DNA of 64,000 bases from Hyphomonadaceae bacterium. GTDB lineage: Bacteria > Pseudomonadota > Alphaproteobacteria > Caulobacterales > Hyphomonadaceae. Location: positions 248,001 through 312,000 of the forward strand of contig JANSYM010000005.1 in NCBI GenBank assembly GCA_024742355.1, written 5' to 3'. Positions 32,886 through 41,538 of the stretch are shown piece after piece (the first letter of the stretch is position 1; every line of letters begins with the position of its first letter). The position numbers and the translations under genes are program-made. The notes below the pieces were generated by a model. It made no database searches, was not told where the DNA came from, and worked only from the letters and a program-made list of their open reading frames with translations.

Positions 32886-33401
32886 ATGACCGACACCCCC
32901 GATATGGCAACTCAGCCGCAAGACAATGCCCAACCGCAAGGGCCCGCTATTCGCGTCCTCAGCCAGTATATCAAGGACCTGTCCTTCGAAAACCCGGGCG
33001 CCACGGTACAGGATCAGCCAAATATCGAGCTTGGTATCGATGTCGGCGCTGCCCCGCGCCAGGGCCAGGAAGGTGTATTCGAAGTCACATTGAAGCTGAA
33101 AGCCCGTGCCGGCACCGAGACGACCGCGCTGTTCCTGATCGAAATGGATTATTCGGGCCTGTTCCATCTCCAGGGTTTCGCGCAAGCCGACATGGAACCC
33201 ATCCTGCTGATCGAATGCCCGCGCATCCTGTTCCCGTTCGCGCGTCGCATCATTGCGGATATTTCAGCCGAAGGCGGTTTCCCACCGCTACGGATTGACC
33301 CTGTCGATTTCGGGGCGCTTTACAATTCTCAGAAACAGCGGGCGGCCCAGGCTGCTGCGCAACAGCAAGCCGCGCCGGAGTCGACCGAACCTCAGGCGTA
33401 G
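32886..33401 (+). CDS. secB: Protein-export chaperone SecB
   Basis: SecB (171 aa) holds preproteins unfolded and passes them to SecA. Conserved segments are IRVLSQYIKDLSFENPGA near the N-terminus, YSGLFHLQG in the middle and LLIECPRILFPFARRIIADIS followed by GGFPPLRIDPVDFGALY. The C-terminus is Gln/Ala-rich. Its last 10 bases overlap the convergent dnaQ gene. Confidence 0.96.
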   Translation: MTDTPDMATQPQDNAQPQGPAIRVLSQYIKDLSFENPGATVQDQPNIELGIDVGAAPRQGQEGVFEVTLKLKARAGTETTALFLIEMDYSGLFHLQGFAQADMEPILLIECPRILFPFARRIIADISAEGGFPPLRIDPVDFGALYNSQKQRAAQAAAQQQAAPESTEPQA

Positions 33402-34090
33402 CGTTTCCAGATCGCATCCTCGCCGAGCGTTTCGACGAACTCGGCGTGGGTGGTCTGATCCGTTTCGGAAATCTCCTGATCCAGCGGGGCAGGGCGTTGC
33501 ACCGCCGGAGCGCGTTCACCGCTCGTAGTGCCGGCCTGTTCGCCAAAATCAAACTTGTGGGCGCGGCCGCCAAGCAATTCCAGATAGACCTCGGCGAGTA
33601 ACTGGCTGTCGAGCAAGGCGCCGTGAAAGGTTCGCGCGTCGGCATTGACGTCAAAGCGCTTGCACAAGGCATCCAGACTGGCTGGTGCGCCCGGATATTT
33701 CTTGCGCGCGATCGCAACTGTGTCGACCCAACGCTCTTCCGGAATAATCGCCTTTCCGCAGCGCTGCAGCTCCATATTCAGGAAGCCCCGGTCGAACTTG
33801 GCATTGTGGGCGACCAGCGTCGCATCGCCGATAAATTCCAGAAACGCGTCAACGATCGATGGGTCTTCGAAGCCCGGCTTGTCGACCAGATCGTCATCGG
33901 TGATCCCGGTTATCCGGATCGTTGCTTCCGAAACCGGGCGGCCAGGATTGATATAGGTCTGGAAGGTTTTGCCGCTGGGCACATGATTGATCAGCTCGAC
34001 CGCGCCGAGTTCAATGATGCGATCATCCTTGTCCCATTCAAGGCCAGTGGTTTCTGTATCGAAGGCGATCTCGCGAATAGCGTCAGGCAT
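33392..34090 (-). CDS. dnaQ: DNA polymerase III epsilon subunit (proofreading exonuclease)
   Basis: DnaQ (232 aa) is the 3'-5' exonuclease of the replicative polymerase. The DEDDh motifs are present: FDTETTGLEWD (ExoI), LVAHNAKFDRGFL (ExoII) and FHGALLDSQLLAEVY (ExoIII). The C-terminal tail should bind the alpha subunit. It is the distal gene of the leftward run ppsR-maf-aroE-coaE-dnaQ and its start overlaps the coaE stop by 8 bp. Its transcription runs with the leftward fork. Confidence 0.95.
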   Translation of the reverse strand: MPDAIREIAFDTETTGLEWDKDDRIIELGAVELINHVPSGKTFQTYINPGRPVSEATIRITGITDDDLVDKPGFEDPSIVDAFLEFIGDATLVAHNAKFDRGFLNMELQRCGKAIIPEERWVDTVAIARKKYPGAPASLDALCKRFDVNADARTFHGALLDSQLLAEVYLELLGGRAHKFDFGEQAGTTSGERAPAVQRPAPLDQEISETDQTTHAEFVETLGEDAIWKRYA

Positions 34091-34688
34091 CAGCTTGGTC
34101 CAGGCCGTTTAGAAGGTCTATTATGGCTTGAACGTGTGCGCGGGTGAAGTCAAAGCCAAAAGCCGTGCTGATGACAAAGTCTGCCCGCGCGCGCTTGTCC
34201 GCGTCGGACATTTGTTTGGCTCGGATCTGTTCGAACTGCTCAACCGACATTTCGCCCCGCGCCAGAACGCGCGCCTCCTGAAGATCGGCGGGCGCGGTGA
34301 CCACGGCAACATAGTCGCATCGCTGATCGCCACCCGTTTCAAACAGGAGCGGAATGTCGAGGACGGCGATTTTTGAATCGCTTTCAAGGGCTTGCTGGCG
34401 AAAGTTCAACTGGCTCCGCCCGACCAGGGGGTGCACAATCCGCTCCAGATCCTTCATCGCGTCCGGATCATCCACGACTTTCGCCCGCAAAGCGGCACGG
34501 TCGACGGCGCCATCCTTGAGAATATCGCCGAATCTTTCGGACAGGGGTCCGACAGCGGCCCCGCCTTTTTCGTACAGCGCGTGCACGGCTGCATCAGCAT
34601 CATAGACCGGGAGTCCGGCGGCGGCGAACATGGCGGCCGTTGCCGTCTTACCCATCCCGATCGATCCGGTGAGTCCTAGAATGATCAT
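34083..34688 (-). CDS. coaE: Dephospho-CoA kinase
   Basis: CoaE (201 aa) catalyses the last step of coenzyme A synthesis. The P-loop LTGSIGMGKTATA follows the start, then YDADAAVHALY and the IPLLFETGGDQRCDYVAVVTAP region. I start it at the ATG at 34688, which overlaps the aroE TGA in an ATGA; the ORF track runs nine codons further upstream. Confidence 0.94.
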   Translation of the reverse strand: MIILGLTGSIGMGKTATAAMFAAAGLPVYDADAAVHALYEKGGAAVGPLSERFGDILKDGAVDRAALRAKVVDDPDAMKDLERIVHPLVGRSQLNFRQQALESDSKIAVLDIPLLFETGGDQRCDYVAVVTAPADLQEARVLARGEMSVEQFEQIRAKQMSDADKRARADFVISTAFGFDFTRAHVQAIIDLLNGLDQADA

Positions 34689-35497
34689 GACACAGCCTCC
34701 AATGCGGCGCGGCATCTTCGCAAGCCTGACTCGAGATCCGGCATTTCATCAAACCAGATTTTGAAACTATATGCCGCCTGCGCCACAAGCATGGTTAAAC
34801 CATCAATCGCGTTCCAACCCTGATCAGCCGCGTGCTTGATCTGCGGCGCGGCGATCTTGCCGTAGGACAAGTCGAAGAAGGTCCGTCCTTCTCCACCTGG
34901 TAAGGAGAGGATGTCGCCCCGGTGTCCCATACTCGTCGTGTTGACGACGATCGTTGCAGATTCGATATATTCTTTATACTGACTTATTGGTGCCACTTCA
35001 GCTAAATCAGGTGCCAATTCCTCGCAGAGATCCCGCGCTTTTTGCAGGGTTCGATTCAGGATAGAAAGCGATGCTCCGTACTCTGATAATGCGTGAATAA
35101 CGGCTCGGGCCGAACCTCCCGCGCCGAGGATAACCACCCTGTCTGCTACCGGGTCGATCGCGCCGAGCGCCTCCAGGAATCCAGGCGCATCTGTATTGTC
35201 GGCATACCAGGCGCCATCGCCCCTAAATGTCAGTGTGTTCGCGGCGCCGATTGTCTGCGCGGCGTCGCTGCTTTCCCGGGCGGCCCGTAGAGCCGCCTGC
35301 TTATGTGGCAGGGTTACATTGACGCCAAGACATTCACGTTTTTCAAGTATTTTCAAAGCATTGCCGAATGCGCCGTCTGGAACATGCATCGCTTCATAAG
35401 TCGCGTTGAACCCCATATCGCGCAGCCATCCATTGTGAATGAGTGGTGACAGGGAATGCGCGATGGGGTCGCCGATTACGCCGAGCAGTTTGGTCAT
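34685..35497 (-). CDS. aroE: Shikimate dehydrogenase
   Basis: NADP-dependent shikimate dehydrogenase (270 aa). The N-terminal GVIGDPIAHSLSPLIHN binds shikimate, VNVTLPHK contains the catalytic lysine, and VILGAGGSARAVIHAL is the NADP loop. NRTLQKA and DGLTMLVAQAA are the usual late motifs. The ATG at 35497 overlaps the maf stop; the longer ORF on the track is not credible because it runs back through maf. A second aromatic-pathway gene, aroA, lies 10 kb away. Confidence 0.95.
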   Translation of the reverse strand: MTKLLGVIGDPIAHSLSPLIHNGWLRDMGFNATYEAMHVPDGAFGNALKILEKRECLGVNVTLPHKQAALRAARESSDAAQTIGAANTLTFRGDGAWYADNTDAPGFLEALGAIDPVADRVVILGAGGSARAVIHALSEYGASLSILNRTLQKARDLCEELAPDLAEVAPISQYKEYIESATIVVNTTSMGHRGDILSLPGGEGRTFFDLSYGKIAAPQIKHAADQGWNAIDGLTMLVAQAAYSFKIWFDEMPDLESGLRRCRAALEAVS

Positions 35498-36087
35498 GCC
35501 GTCAACACCTCGCGCACGCGCAAATAATCGAGCAGAGGCAACAGCGGGAGGCCGAGAATGGAAAAATAATCGCCCTCGATTTGAGAGAATAATTGTGCCC
35601 CGCGACTTTCCAATTGATAGGCGCCAACAGTCGTCAGCAACGCCTCTCCGCACTCTTGTATGTAACCATCTATGAAAGTATCACTCAGTGTACGGATTGT
35701 AAGTTTGGGGCGCGCCAGGAAGCGCCAAACAGGCTCGCCATTTTCCGCCACGACAATCGCGGTTTCCAGGTAGTGGGATTTGCCTGATAGCTTTCGCAAA
35801 TGGTTTCTCGCCCTGTCGAGATCGGCGGGCTTGTCGAAGGCTTCATCCCCCAGATTGAGCATCTGGTCTCCGCCAATCACCAGACCTGGTGTCGAGCGCG
35901 ATACTTTCACAGCCTTCATTTCGGCCAGCTGCATAGCCTGGTCTCGTACGCTCAATCCTTCAGCGCGCATGGCGATTTTCGCCGCATCCTCGTCGACATT
36001 GGGTTTGATTGAAACGGCATCCACGCCGGCACCAGCAAGAAGGGCGCGGCGGCTGGCGCTGCCAGAAGCCAGAATAATGTCCAGCAT
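35494..36087 (-). CDS. Maf-family nucleotide pyrophosphatase
   Basis: Maf protein (197 aa), a house-cleaning nucleoside-triphosphate pyrophosphatase. IILASGSASRRALLAGAG is the N-terminal motif, VIGGDQMLNLGDEAFDKP carries the catalytic Asp region and GAYQLESRGAQLFSQIEGDYFSILGLPLLPLL the C-terminal signature. Whether it prefers dTTP/UTP or 7-methyl-GTP is not settled by eye; the QMLNLGD variant resembles the alphaproteobacterial form next to aroE. Start and stop overlap both neighbours. Confidence 0.92.
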   Translation of the reverse strand: MLDIILASGSASRRALLAGAGVDAVSIKPNVDEDAAKIAMRAEGLSVRDQAMQLAEMKAVKVSRSTPGLVIGGDQMLNLGDEAFDKPADLDRARNHLRKLSGKSHYLETAIVVAENGEPVWRFLARPKLTIRTLSDTFIDGYIQECGEALLTTVGAYQLESRGAQLFSQIEGDYFSILGLPLLPLLDYLRVREVLTA

Positions 36088-36911
36088 CAGATGAAGCCCC
36101 GTCTTTCATTAAGCTTGTTGAGAATGGCCGCGGCGGTTTCCTCGACGCTGCGCCGCGAGACGTCGATGACCGGCCATTTATTGCGTTGGAACAGGCGACT
36201 GGCTTCGGTCACTTCGGCGCGCACCGCTTCCTCATCGACATAATTGGTTTTCGTTTGCTCATTCAGCGACATCAAACGCTGGCCGCGAATCTGGAGCAGG
36301 CGCTCCACTCCGATTTTCAGGCCGACCACCATTGGATGCTTTAATTCCTCAACGAGGGACGGGAGCGGAATGCCGGGCACGAGCGGAATGTTGCCCGCTT
36401 TCACGCCGCGATTGGCAAGATAGACACAAGTCGGCGTCTTCGACGTTCGACTGACTCCAAGCAGGACAACATCGGCATCGACCAGGCCGGTAACATTCTG
36501 GCCGTCATCATGATTAAGCGCAAAGTCGATCGCCGAGATGCGTTTGAAATAATCCTCGTTCAGCGCGTGCTGGCTGGCAATTTTCTCGCTCGCCGCGATG
36601 CCGAGATGGCGCGAGAGCATATGGATTGAGGGGTCCAGGACCGGAAGGGTCTGAATGCCGCGCTGGCGGCAGAACTGTTCCAGCTTGCGCCGCAGATTCT
36701 CGTCTGAAACCGTGTACCAGACGACGCCCGGGGCAGCTTCAATCTCGGCCATCACCCGATCGAGCTGACGTTCGGACCGGACCAGGTAATAATTGTGCTC
36801 CAGCGGAATGGTGCGGTCGAACTGCGCGGCCGCAGCGCGCATGACCGCGTTCAACGTCTCGCCCGTGGAATCCGAGACAAGGTGTACATTGAAATAGATA
36901 GAAAGCCGCAT
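36087..36911 (-). CDS. Pyruvate, water/phosphate dikinase regulatory protein (kinase-pyrophosphorylase)
   Basis: DUF299/PpsR-family bifunctional enzyme (274 aa) that phosphorylates PEP synthase or pyruvate phosphate dikinase with ADP and removes the phosphate by phosphorolysis. The P-loop-like VSRTSKTPTCVYLANRG and VPGIPLPSLV segments are characteristic, and the N-terminus FNVHLVSDSTGETLNAVMRAA is typical. Its gene flanks the origin, in the position of the gene that borders Cori in Caulobacter. It heads the leftward operon and overlaps maf by one base. Confidence 0.92.
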   Translation of the reverse strand: MRLSIYFNVHLVSDSTGETLNAVMRAAAAQFDRTIPLEHNYYLVRSERQLDRVMAEIEAAPGVVWYTVSDENLRRKLEQFCRQRGIQTLPVLDPSIHMLSRHLGIAASEKIASQHALNEDYFKRISAIDFALNHDDGQNVTGLVDADVVLLGVSRTSKTPTCVYLANRGVKAGNIPLVPGIPLPSLVEELKHPMVVGLKIGVERLLQIRGQRLMSLNEQTKTNYVDEEAVRAEVTEASRLFQRNKWPVIDVSRRSVEETAAAILNKLNERRGFI

Positions 36912-36969
36912 GACCGCCCTGATTTAATTCACATGTCCTGTGCCGGAAGGGATGGAATTCGACAAGCCC

Positions 36970-36989
36970 TGTGGATGAATTGTGGATAA
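36970..36989. promoter_or_regulatory. Tandem DnaA boxes in the origin
   Basis: TGTGGATGA (one mismatch) and TGTGGATAA (perfect) lie in the same orientation, 11 bp apart or about one helical turn, which suits co-operative DnaA binding. A further TGTGGATAC is at 37157-37165. Confidence 0.8.
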
Positions 36990-37003
36990 GCCGATTGTGC
37001 CCC

Positions 37004-37043
37004 GAATCCGACTCTGAATCGCACAAGTGACCGAATCTGACTC
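37004..37043. promoter_or_regulatory. Cluster of five GANTC (CcrM) sites
   Basis: GANTC occurs at 37004, 37010, 37016, 37033 and 37039, in a 6/6/17/6 spacing. Additional sites are at 37203 and 37268. GANTC is the CcrM methylation site of Alphaproteobacteria and marks replication state. Confidence 0.85.
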
Positions 37044-37086
37044 ATCCGGTTTCCGACCTGTTCCAGACATCTGTTACGCGCCATGG

Positions 37087-37132
37087 TTAACCAATTATTT
37101 ACAATTTTTTCAGACCGTTAACAAAGTGTTAA
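37087..37132. promoter_or_regulatory. CtrA binding sites in the origin
   Basis: A perfect TTAA-CAAAGTG-TTAA lies at 37118-37132 and a near match TTAA-CCAATTA-TTTA at 37087-37101, 31 bp apart, in the AT-rich core. CtrA is the cell-cycle regulator that blocks initiation at Cori in Caulobacter. Confidence 0.8.
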
Positions 37133-37261
37133 CCTTGCACCGATCTGGGGACAAGCTGTGGATACAGCAGGGACAAATGACCTCACCTGATGTTTTCCAC
37201 GAGACTCCGGTCTTAATAATGATAAGTCGTTTCGAGTTTGGTTTTGGGTTTGAAAATTCTA

Positions 37262-38305
37262 ATGGCTGAGTCGCGTTCATCACGTTTTCTGAAAGTGCTT
37301 TCTGGCACCCCCACGTCTCCCGTACCCATCTGGATGATGCGACAAGCCGGACGGCATTTGCCTGAATATCTCGAGCTGAGATCGCGGGCGAAAGACTTTC
37401 TCGATTTTTGCTATTCTCCGTCCATGGCAGCCGAAGCCACACTGCAACCCATTCGCCGATACGATATGGATGCGGCGATCCTGTTTGCCGATATTCTCCT
37501 CATTCTCGATGCCATTGGTCTAGATGTACGGTTCGAGAAAGGTGTGGGACCGATCGTCGAAACTGTGAAAGATGAAAGCGATCTCCGGCGCGTTCCTATG
37601 GAAAAGGCGGTTCAGAGATTGTCGCCCGTTTATGAAACAGTAGATCGGGTTCGCTCAAAACTAGATCCAGACAAAGGACTGATCGGATTTTGCGGGGCGC
37701 CCTGGACTGTAGCGCTCTATGCGATTGAAGGGCGCGGCGGAACGGACAAAAGTACAGCCCGCGGATGGGGGTACTCAAATCCGGATCTTCTAAACAAGCT
37801 GCTCGATCTGATCATTGAGGCGAGTGCGCAATATCTGGCGGAACAGGTGAAGGCCGGCGCAGATGCATTGATGATCTTCGAATCCTGGGCAGAGGGTTTG
37901 CCATCGGACCTGTTCCAAACTCTGGTAATCGACCCGAATGCGCGGCTGGTTCAGCGGCTTCGAGATATGGGTATTTCTGTGCCGATTATCGGATTTCCAC
38001 GCGGCGCCGCGACCATGTTGAAATCGTACACATCACAGGTGGCGGTGAATGGCGTGGGTCTCGATACGGCGATTGATCCTGGGCATATTGCTGGCGCGGT
38101 GCCGCAAAATATGGCGGTGCAAGGTCATCTCGATCCTCTTTTATTGATCGCTGGCGGCGATGCGATGGATGCGCGGGTTCGAGAATTACTCGCTGCATAT
38201 TCGGGCCGGCCACACATTTTCAATCTCGGCCATGGTGTCCGGCCGGAAACGCCGATTGCACATGTTGAGCGCGTCGTTGAACTCGTCCGGGAAGGGGCGC
38301 AATAG
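37262..38305 (+). CDS. hemE: Uroporphyrinogen decarboxylase
   Basis: HemE (347 aa) removes four carboxyls from uroporphyrinogen III to give coproporphyrinogen III in heme synthesis. PIWMMRQAGRHLPEYLELR is the N-terminal signature with active-site residues, and IGFCGAPWTVALYAIEGRGG is the second. I start it at the ATG at 37262 (MAESRSSRF); the ORF track adds eight residues from an upstream GTG/TTG. It borders the origin, so promoter activity there could affect initiation, as reported for Caulobacter hemE. Confidence 0.95.
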   Translation: MAESRSSRFLKVLSGTPTSPVPIWMMRQAGRHLPEYLELRSRAKDFLDFCYSPSMAAEATLQPIRRYDMDAAILFADILLILDAIGLDVRFEKGVGPIVETVKDESDLRRVPMEKAVQRLSPVYETVDRVRSKLDPDKGLIGFCGAPWTVALYAIEGRGGTDKSTARGWGYSNPDLLNKLLDLIIEASAQYLAEQVKAGADALMIFESWAEGLPSDLFQTLVIDPNARLVQRLRDMGISVPIIGFPRGAATMLKSYTSQVAVNGVGLDTAIDPGHIAGAVPQNMAVQGHLDPLLLIAGGDAMDARVRELLAAYSGRPHIFNLGHGVRPETPIAHVERVVELVREGAQ

Positions 38306-38737
38306 ATGACGCTCTATCTGTGGATCAAGGCGGCGCACATCATTTTTGTCATCGCGCTGATGGCAGGGCTTCTGATCTATCCGCGCTATAAATTGCATCA
38401 GCTGGGTTCGAAGCCAGGTGATGAGCTGTTCGAAACGATGAAAGAGGCGTCGAACCGGTTGCGGAAGATCATCCTAAACCCAGCGCTGGTGATTGTCTGG
38501 ATCCTCGGATTGACCATGCTTTATCTGAACCAGGCGCTGCTCAGCCAGGGGTGGATGCACACGAAACTTCTGCTCGTTTTAATTCTTAGCGGTTTGCACG
38601 GATATTTCATTTCCATTGGAAAAAAAATCGATCGTGGTGATGTGGCGCCAACACCTCGCACATTGAAGATGCTCAATGAGGTGCCATTCCTGATCATGAT
38701 CGGTGTTGTGATCCTCGCAGTTGGTAAACCTTTCTAA
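38306..38737 (+). CDS. hemJ: Protoporphyrinogen IX oxidase, HemJ type
   Basis: A 143-aa membrane protein with four hydrophobic segments. LWIKAAHIIFVIALMAGLLIYPR carries the conserved His and Arg of HemJ, and LLVLILSGLHGYFI the second conserved His. HemJ oxidises protoporphyrinogen IX in many Alphaproteobacteria that lack HemG and HemY. It starts immediately after the hemE stop, so the two heme steps are translationally linked. Confidence 0.92.
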   Translation: MTLYLWIKAAHIIFVIALMAGLLIYPRYKLHQLGSKPGDELFETMKEASNRLRKIILNPALVIVWILGLTMLYLNQALLSQGWMHTKLLLVLILSGLHGYFISIGKKIDRGDVAPTPRTLKMLNEVPFLIMIGVVILAVGKPF

Positions 38738-38756
38738 GGCTTCACAGTCAGACCTC

Positions 38757-38785
38757 TTGACCAAAAGGCCGCTTAGGCGCATATG
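38757..38785 (+). promoter_or_regulatory. Candidate sigma-70 promoter for rho
   Basis: TTGACC and CATATG are separated by 17 bp in the gap between hemJ and rho. The -10 match is imperfect. Confidence 0.35.
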
Positions 38786-38863
38786 CGGGACAAGTCGCCG
38801 TCCGGCGCGCGGGCACTTTTCGCCCATATTTCCCCATTTTCAAAATCTGGAAACCGGCACCCT

Positions 38864-40159
38864 ATGCCTGATACTGCACCCGAAATCGATCTTCCGACCG
38901 AAGTTTACCTGCGCGAACTGAAAGCAAAATCCCCAACCGAGCTGCTCGCTTATGCCGAGATGCTGGAAGTGGAAAATGCATCGTCGCTGCGGACGCAGGA
39001 TATGCTGTACGCCATCCTGAAAGAACTTGCCGAGCAGGAAGTTCAGATTGTCGGCCGCGGCGTGGTCGAAGTTTTGCCAGACGGTTTCGGCTTCCTGCGC
39101 TCGCCGGAATCGAATTATCTCGCCGGGCCGGACGATATCTATGTCAGCCCAAAAGTCTTGAAAAAGGCTGGACTCAAGACCGGAGACACGGTGGAGGGTC
39201 CAATTGCTGAACCTGGCGAGAATGAACGATACTTTGCGCTCACTGGTGTCAGCTCAATCAATTTTGAGGACCCAGAGAAAGCGCGTCAGAAAGTCCATTT
39301 TGACAACTTAACCCCGCTTTATCCGGAAGAACGCCTCCTTATGGAAGGCCAGGACCCAACGAAAAAGGACCGTTCCGGCCGGGTCATCGACATTGTTTCG
39401 CCGATCGGCAAAGGTCAGCGCGCCCTGATCGTGGCGCCGCCGCGGACTGGTAAGACCGTCCTGCTTCAGAATATCGCCGCTGCGATCGAAGAAAATCATC
39501 CGGAATGTTACCTCCTGGTCCTTCTCATCGACGAGCGTCCGGAAGAGGTGACCGACATGAAACGGTCGGTCAAAGGCGAGGTAATTTCGTCCACGTTTGA
39601 TGAACCGGCATCCCGCCACGTTGCGGTCGCCGATATGGTCATCGAAAAGGCCAAGCGCCTGGTCGAGCATGGCCGCGATGTCGTCATCCTGCTCGACTCG
39701 ATTACCCGTCTCGGTCGGGCGTACAATACAACCGTCCCAAGCTCCGGTAAGGTTCTGACAGGTGGTGTTGATGCCAATGCGTTGCAGCGCCCGAAACGTT
39801 TCTTCGGCGCCGCACGGAATGTCGAAGACGGCGGATCGCTGACCATTGTTGCCACAGCGCTGATCGATACCGGATCGCGTATGGACGAGGTCATCTTCGA
39901 GGAATTCAAAGGCACCGGTAACTCGGAAATCGTCCTCGATCGCAAAGTCGCCGACAAGCGCACTTTCCCAGCCATCGACATCATGAAGTCTGGCACACGG
40001 AAAGAAGAGCTGATCACCGACAAGGCGCAGCTTCAGAAAATCTATGTCCTGCGCCGCATCCTCAATCCGATGGGTACCTCGGACGCCATCGACTTCCTGC
40101 TCGACAAGCTGAAGCAGACGAAGACGAATGACGAATTCTTCGAGGCTATGAAAAACTAA
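38864..40159 (+). CDS. rho: Transcription termination factor Rho
   Basis: Hexameric RNA helicase (431 aa) that terminates transcription. An N-terminal helical domain ([20 protein letters not shown]) is followed by the RNA-binding cold-shock-like fold ([30 protein letters not shown]), Walker A ([14 protein letters not shown]), Walker B ([16 protein letters not shown]) and the R-loop ending [10 protein letters not shown] place the start at the ATG at 38864 (MPDTAPEID), not the ORF-track start 27 codons earlier, because the extra segment is unlike other Rho N-termini. Confidence 0.96.
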   Translation: MPDTAPEIDLPTEVYLRELKAKSPTELLAYAEMLEVENASSLRTQDMLYAILKELAEQEVQIVGRGVVEVLPDGFGFLRSPESNYLAGPDDIYVSPKVLKKAGLKTGDTVEGPIAEPGENERYFALTGVSSINFEDPEKARQKVHFDNLTPLYPEERLLMEGQDPTKKDRSGRVIDIVSPIGKGQRALIVAPPRTGKTVLLQNIAAAIEENHPECYLLVLLIDERPEEVTDMKRSVKGEVISSTFDEPASRHVAVADMVIEKAKRLVEHGRDVVILLDSITRLGRAYNTTVPSSGKVLTGGVDANALQRPKRFFGAARNVEDGGSLTIVATALIDTGSRMDEVIFEEFKGTGNSEIVLDRKVADKRTFPAIDIMKSGTRKEELITDKAQLQKIYVLRRILNPMGTSDAIDFLLDKLKQTKTNDEFFEAMKN

Positions 40160-40161
40160 GG

Positions 40162-41484
40162 ATGGCGATGCGCCGGGACACAATATGTGCTCTGGCAAGC
40201 GGCCATCCGCCCGCGGCCATTTCCGTGATCCGGGTTTCCGGCCCGGAGACCACAAGCATCATCGCTGAGCGTTTATCAGTGTCGCAATTGAAGCCGCGAC
40301 ATGCGACGCTGGTCGAGTTGAGATCTGAATCCGGTGATCAAATTGATTCCGGCCTCGCGGTCTTCATGCTTGGCCCTGCGAGCTATACCGGCGAAGACAC
40401 GCTGGAAATCTCGCTCCACGGCGGACGGATGATCACCGAACTGGCGCTGCAATCGATCATGTCCGCGGGCGCGCGCCTGGCCGAGCCTGGAGAGTTCACC
40501 CGCCGCGCATTCGAGGCCGGAAAGCTCGATCTCACGCGCGCCGAAGCGGTTGCGGACCTGATTGATGCTGAAAGCGAGGCCCAACTCGACCAGGCTTTGA
40601 AGCAAATGGATGGCGCGCTTGAAACGCTTTATTCCGGTTGGCGCGAAGACCTGACAGAAACGCTGGCGCTCCTCGAGGCGAGTATCGATTTTCCCGATGA
40701 GGAAGATGCGCCCGAACGAGTCGACGCCCCGGTTCGGCAAAAGCTCGAGAATTTGAAGTCGGCCCTGCAACAGGCGCTCGCCGACGGCAATGTGACCGAA
40801 CGTATTCGCGACGGATTCCGAATTGCCATTCTCGGCAAACCGAATGCCGGGAAGTCCACACTTCTCAATCAACTCGCCAAGCGCGAAGCGGCGATTGTCA
40901 CCGACATACCGGGTACGACCCGTGATGTGGTCGAAGTCCGACTGACCATGGGCGGATATCTGGTGTGGGTTTCGGACACAGCCGGACTTCGCGAAACGCA
41001 CGATGTGGTCGAAGCCGAAGGCGTGCGCCGGGCCTTGAAAGCGGGTGATGAAGCCGACCTTCGGATCTGGCTTCATGATGCCCGCGAACCGTTTCGGTCA
41101 GACCGGGTGCGACCGGGCGATCTCGTGGTTTCCAACAAGTCGGACCTGGTCGACCCAAAAAGTGTTTCACGTGAAACATTGGCGATTTCTGCGAAGGCCG
41201 GAGACGGCATTGATGAGGTCGAGGCGGAAATTGTGGCCCGGATTTCGAGCCTGACAAAGAATGTCACCGCGCCCATCATCACGCGGGCCCGGCATCGCCA
41301 GGGAATTGAGAGGGCTCTGGCGCATCTCGAAACCGCATCTCAAAATCTGGACAATGGCATCGGCGCCGAACTTGTTTCGGAAGATGTGCGCCTCGCCAGC
41401 CGTGACCTCGGAACTTTGACCGGCCATGTCGATCCAGAGTCTGTTCTCGGCGCTGTGTTTTCTTCCTTCTGCATCGGTAAATAG
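40162..41484 (+). CDS. mnmE: tRNA uridine-5-carboxymethylaminomethyl modification GTPase MnmE
   Basis: MnmE (440 aa) works with MnmG to modify the wobble uridine U34 of certain tRNAs. The N-terminal formyl-THF-binding domain starts TICALASGHPPAAISVIRVSG; the G domain inserted in the helical domain has GKPNAGKST, DIPGTTRD, DTAGLR and SNKSD. The C-terminus is the obligatory FCIGK. The first perfect parS lies within the G domain (SVSRET). A second ATG two codons downstream is an alternative start. It begins 2 bp after rho. Confidence 0.97.
   Translation: MAMRRDTICALASGHPPAAISVIRVSGPETTSIIAERLSVSQLKPRHATLVELRSESGDQIDSGLAVFMLGPASYTGEDTLEISLHGGRMITELALQSIMSAGARLAEPGEFTRRAFEAGKLDLTRAEAVADLIDAESEAQLDQALKQMDGALETLYSGWREDLTETLALLEASIDFPDEEDAPERVDAPVRQKLENLKSALQQALADGNVTERIRDGFRIAILGKPNAGKSTLLNQLAKREAAIVTDIPGTTRDVVEVRLTMGGYLVWVSDTAGLRETHDVVEAEGVRRALKAGDEADLRIWLHDAREPFRSDRVRPGDLVVSNKSDLVDPKSVSRETLAISAKAGDGIDEVEAEIVARISSLTKNVTAPIITRARHRQGIERALAHLETASQNLDNGIGAELVSEDVRLASRDLGTLTGHVDPESVLGAVFSSFCIGK
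41163..41178. other. parS site 1 (inside mnmE)
   Basis: TGTTTCACGTGAAACA, the perfect 16-bp ParB-binding palindrome, read within the codons for VSRET of MnmE. Confidence 0.95.
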
Positions 41485-41538
41485 TCTGTTTCTGCGGCGC
41501 TGAATATTATATGAGGCCCTCGAGAGAAGGCGCGAGCG

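Larger units (their letters stand above)
36912..37261. other. Predicted chromosomal replication origin (Cori-type)
   Basis: The 350-bp gap between the divergently oriented ppsR-family gene and hemE matches the location of the Caulobacter crescentus origin. It contains DnaA boxes (TGTGGATGA 36970-36978, perfect TGTGGATAA 36981-36989, TGTGGATAC 37157-37165), five GANTC methylation sites in 40 bp, an AT-rich stretch at 37081-37135 that could unwind, and CtrA-type sites inside that stretch. Genes leave in both directions from here, and parABS lies 4-8 kb to the right. No other candidate gene is seen in the gap. Confidence 0.9.

Noticed and set aside
39308-40255. 315-aa minus-strand ORF
   Set aside because: Antisense to rho and the start of mnmE; no motif and no ribosome binding site.
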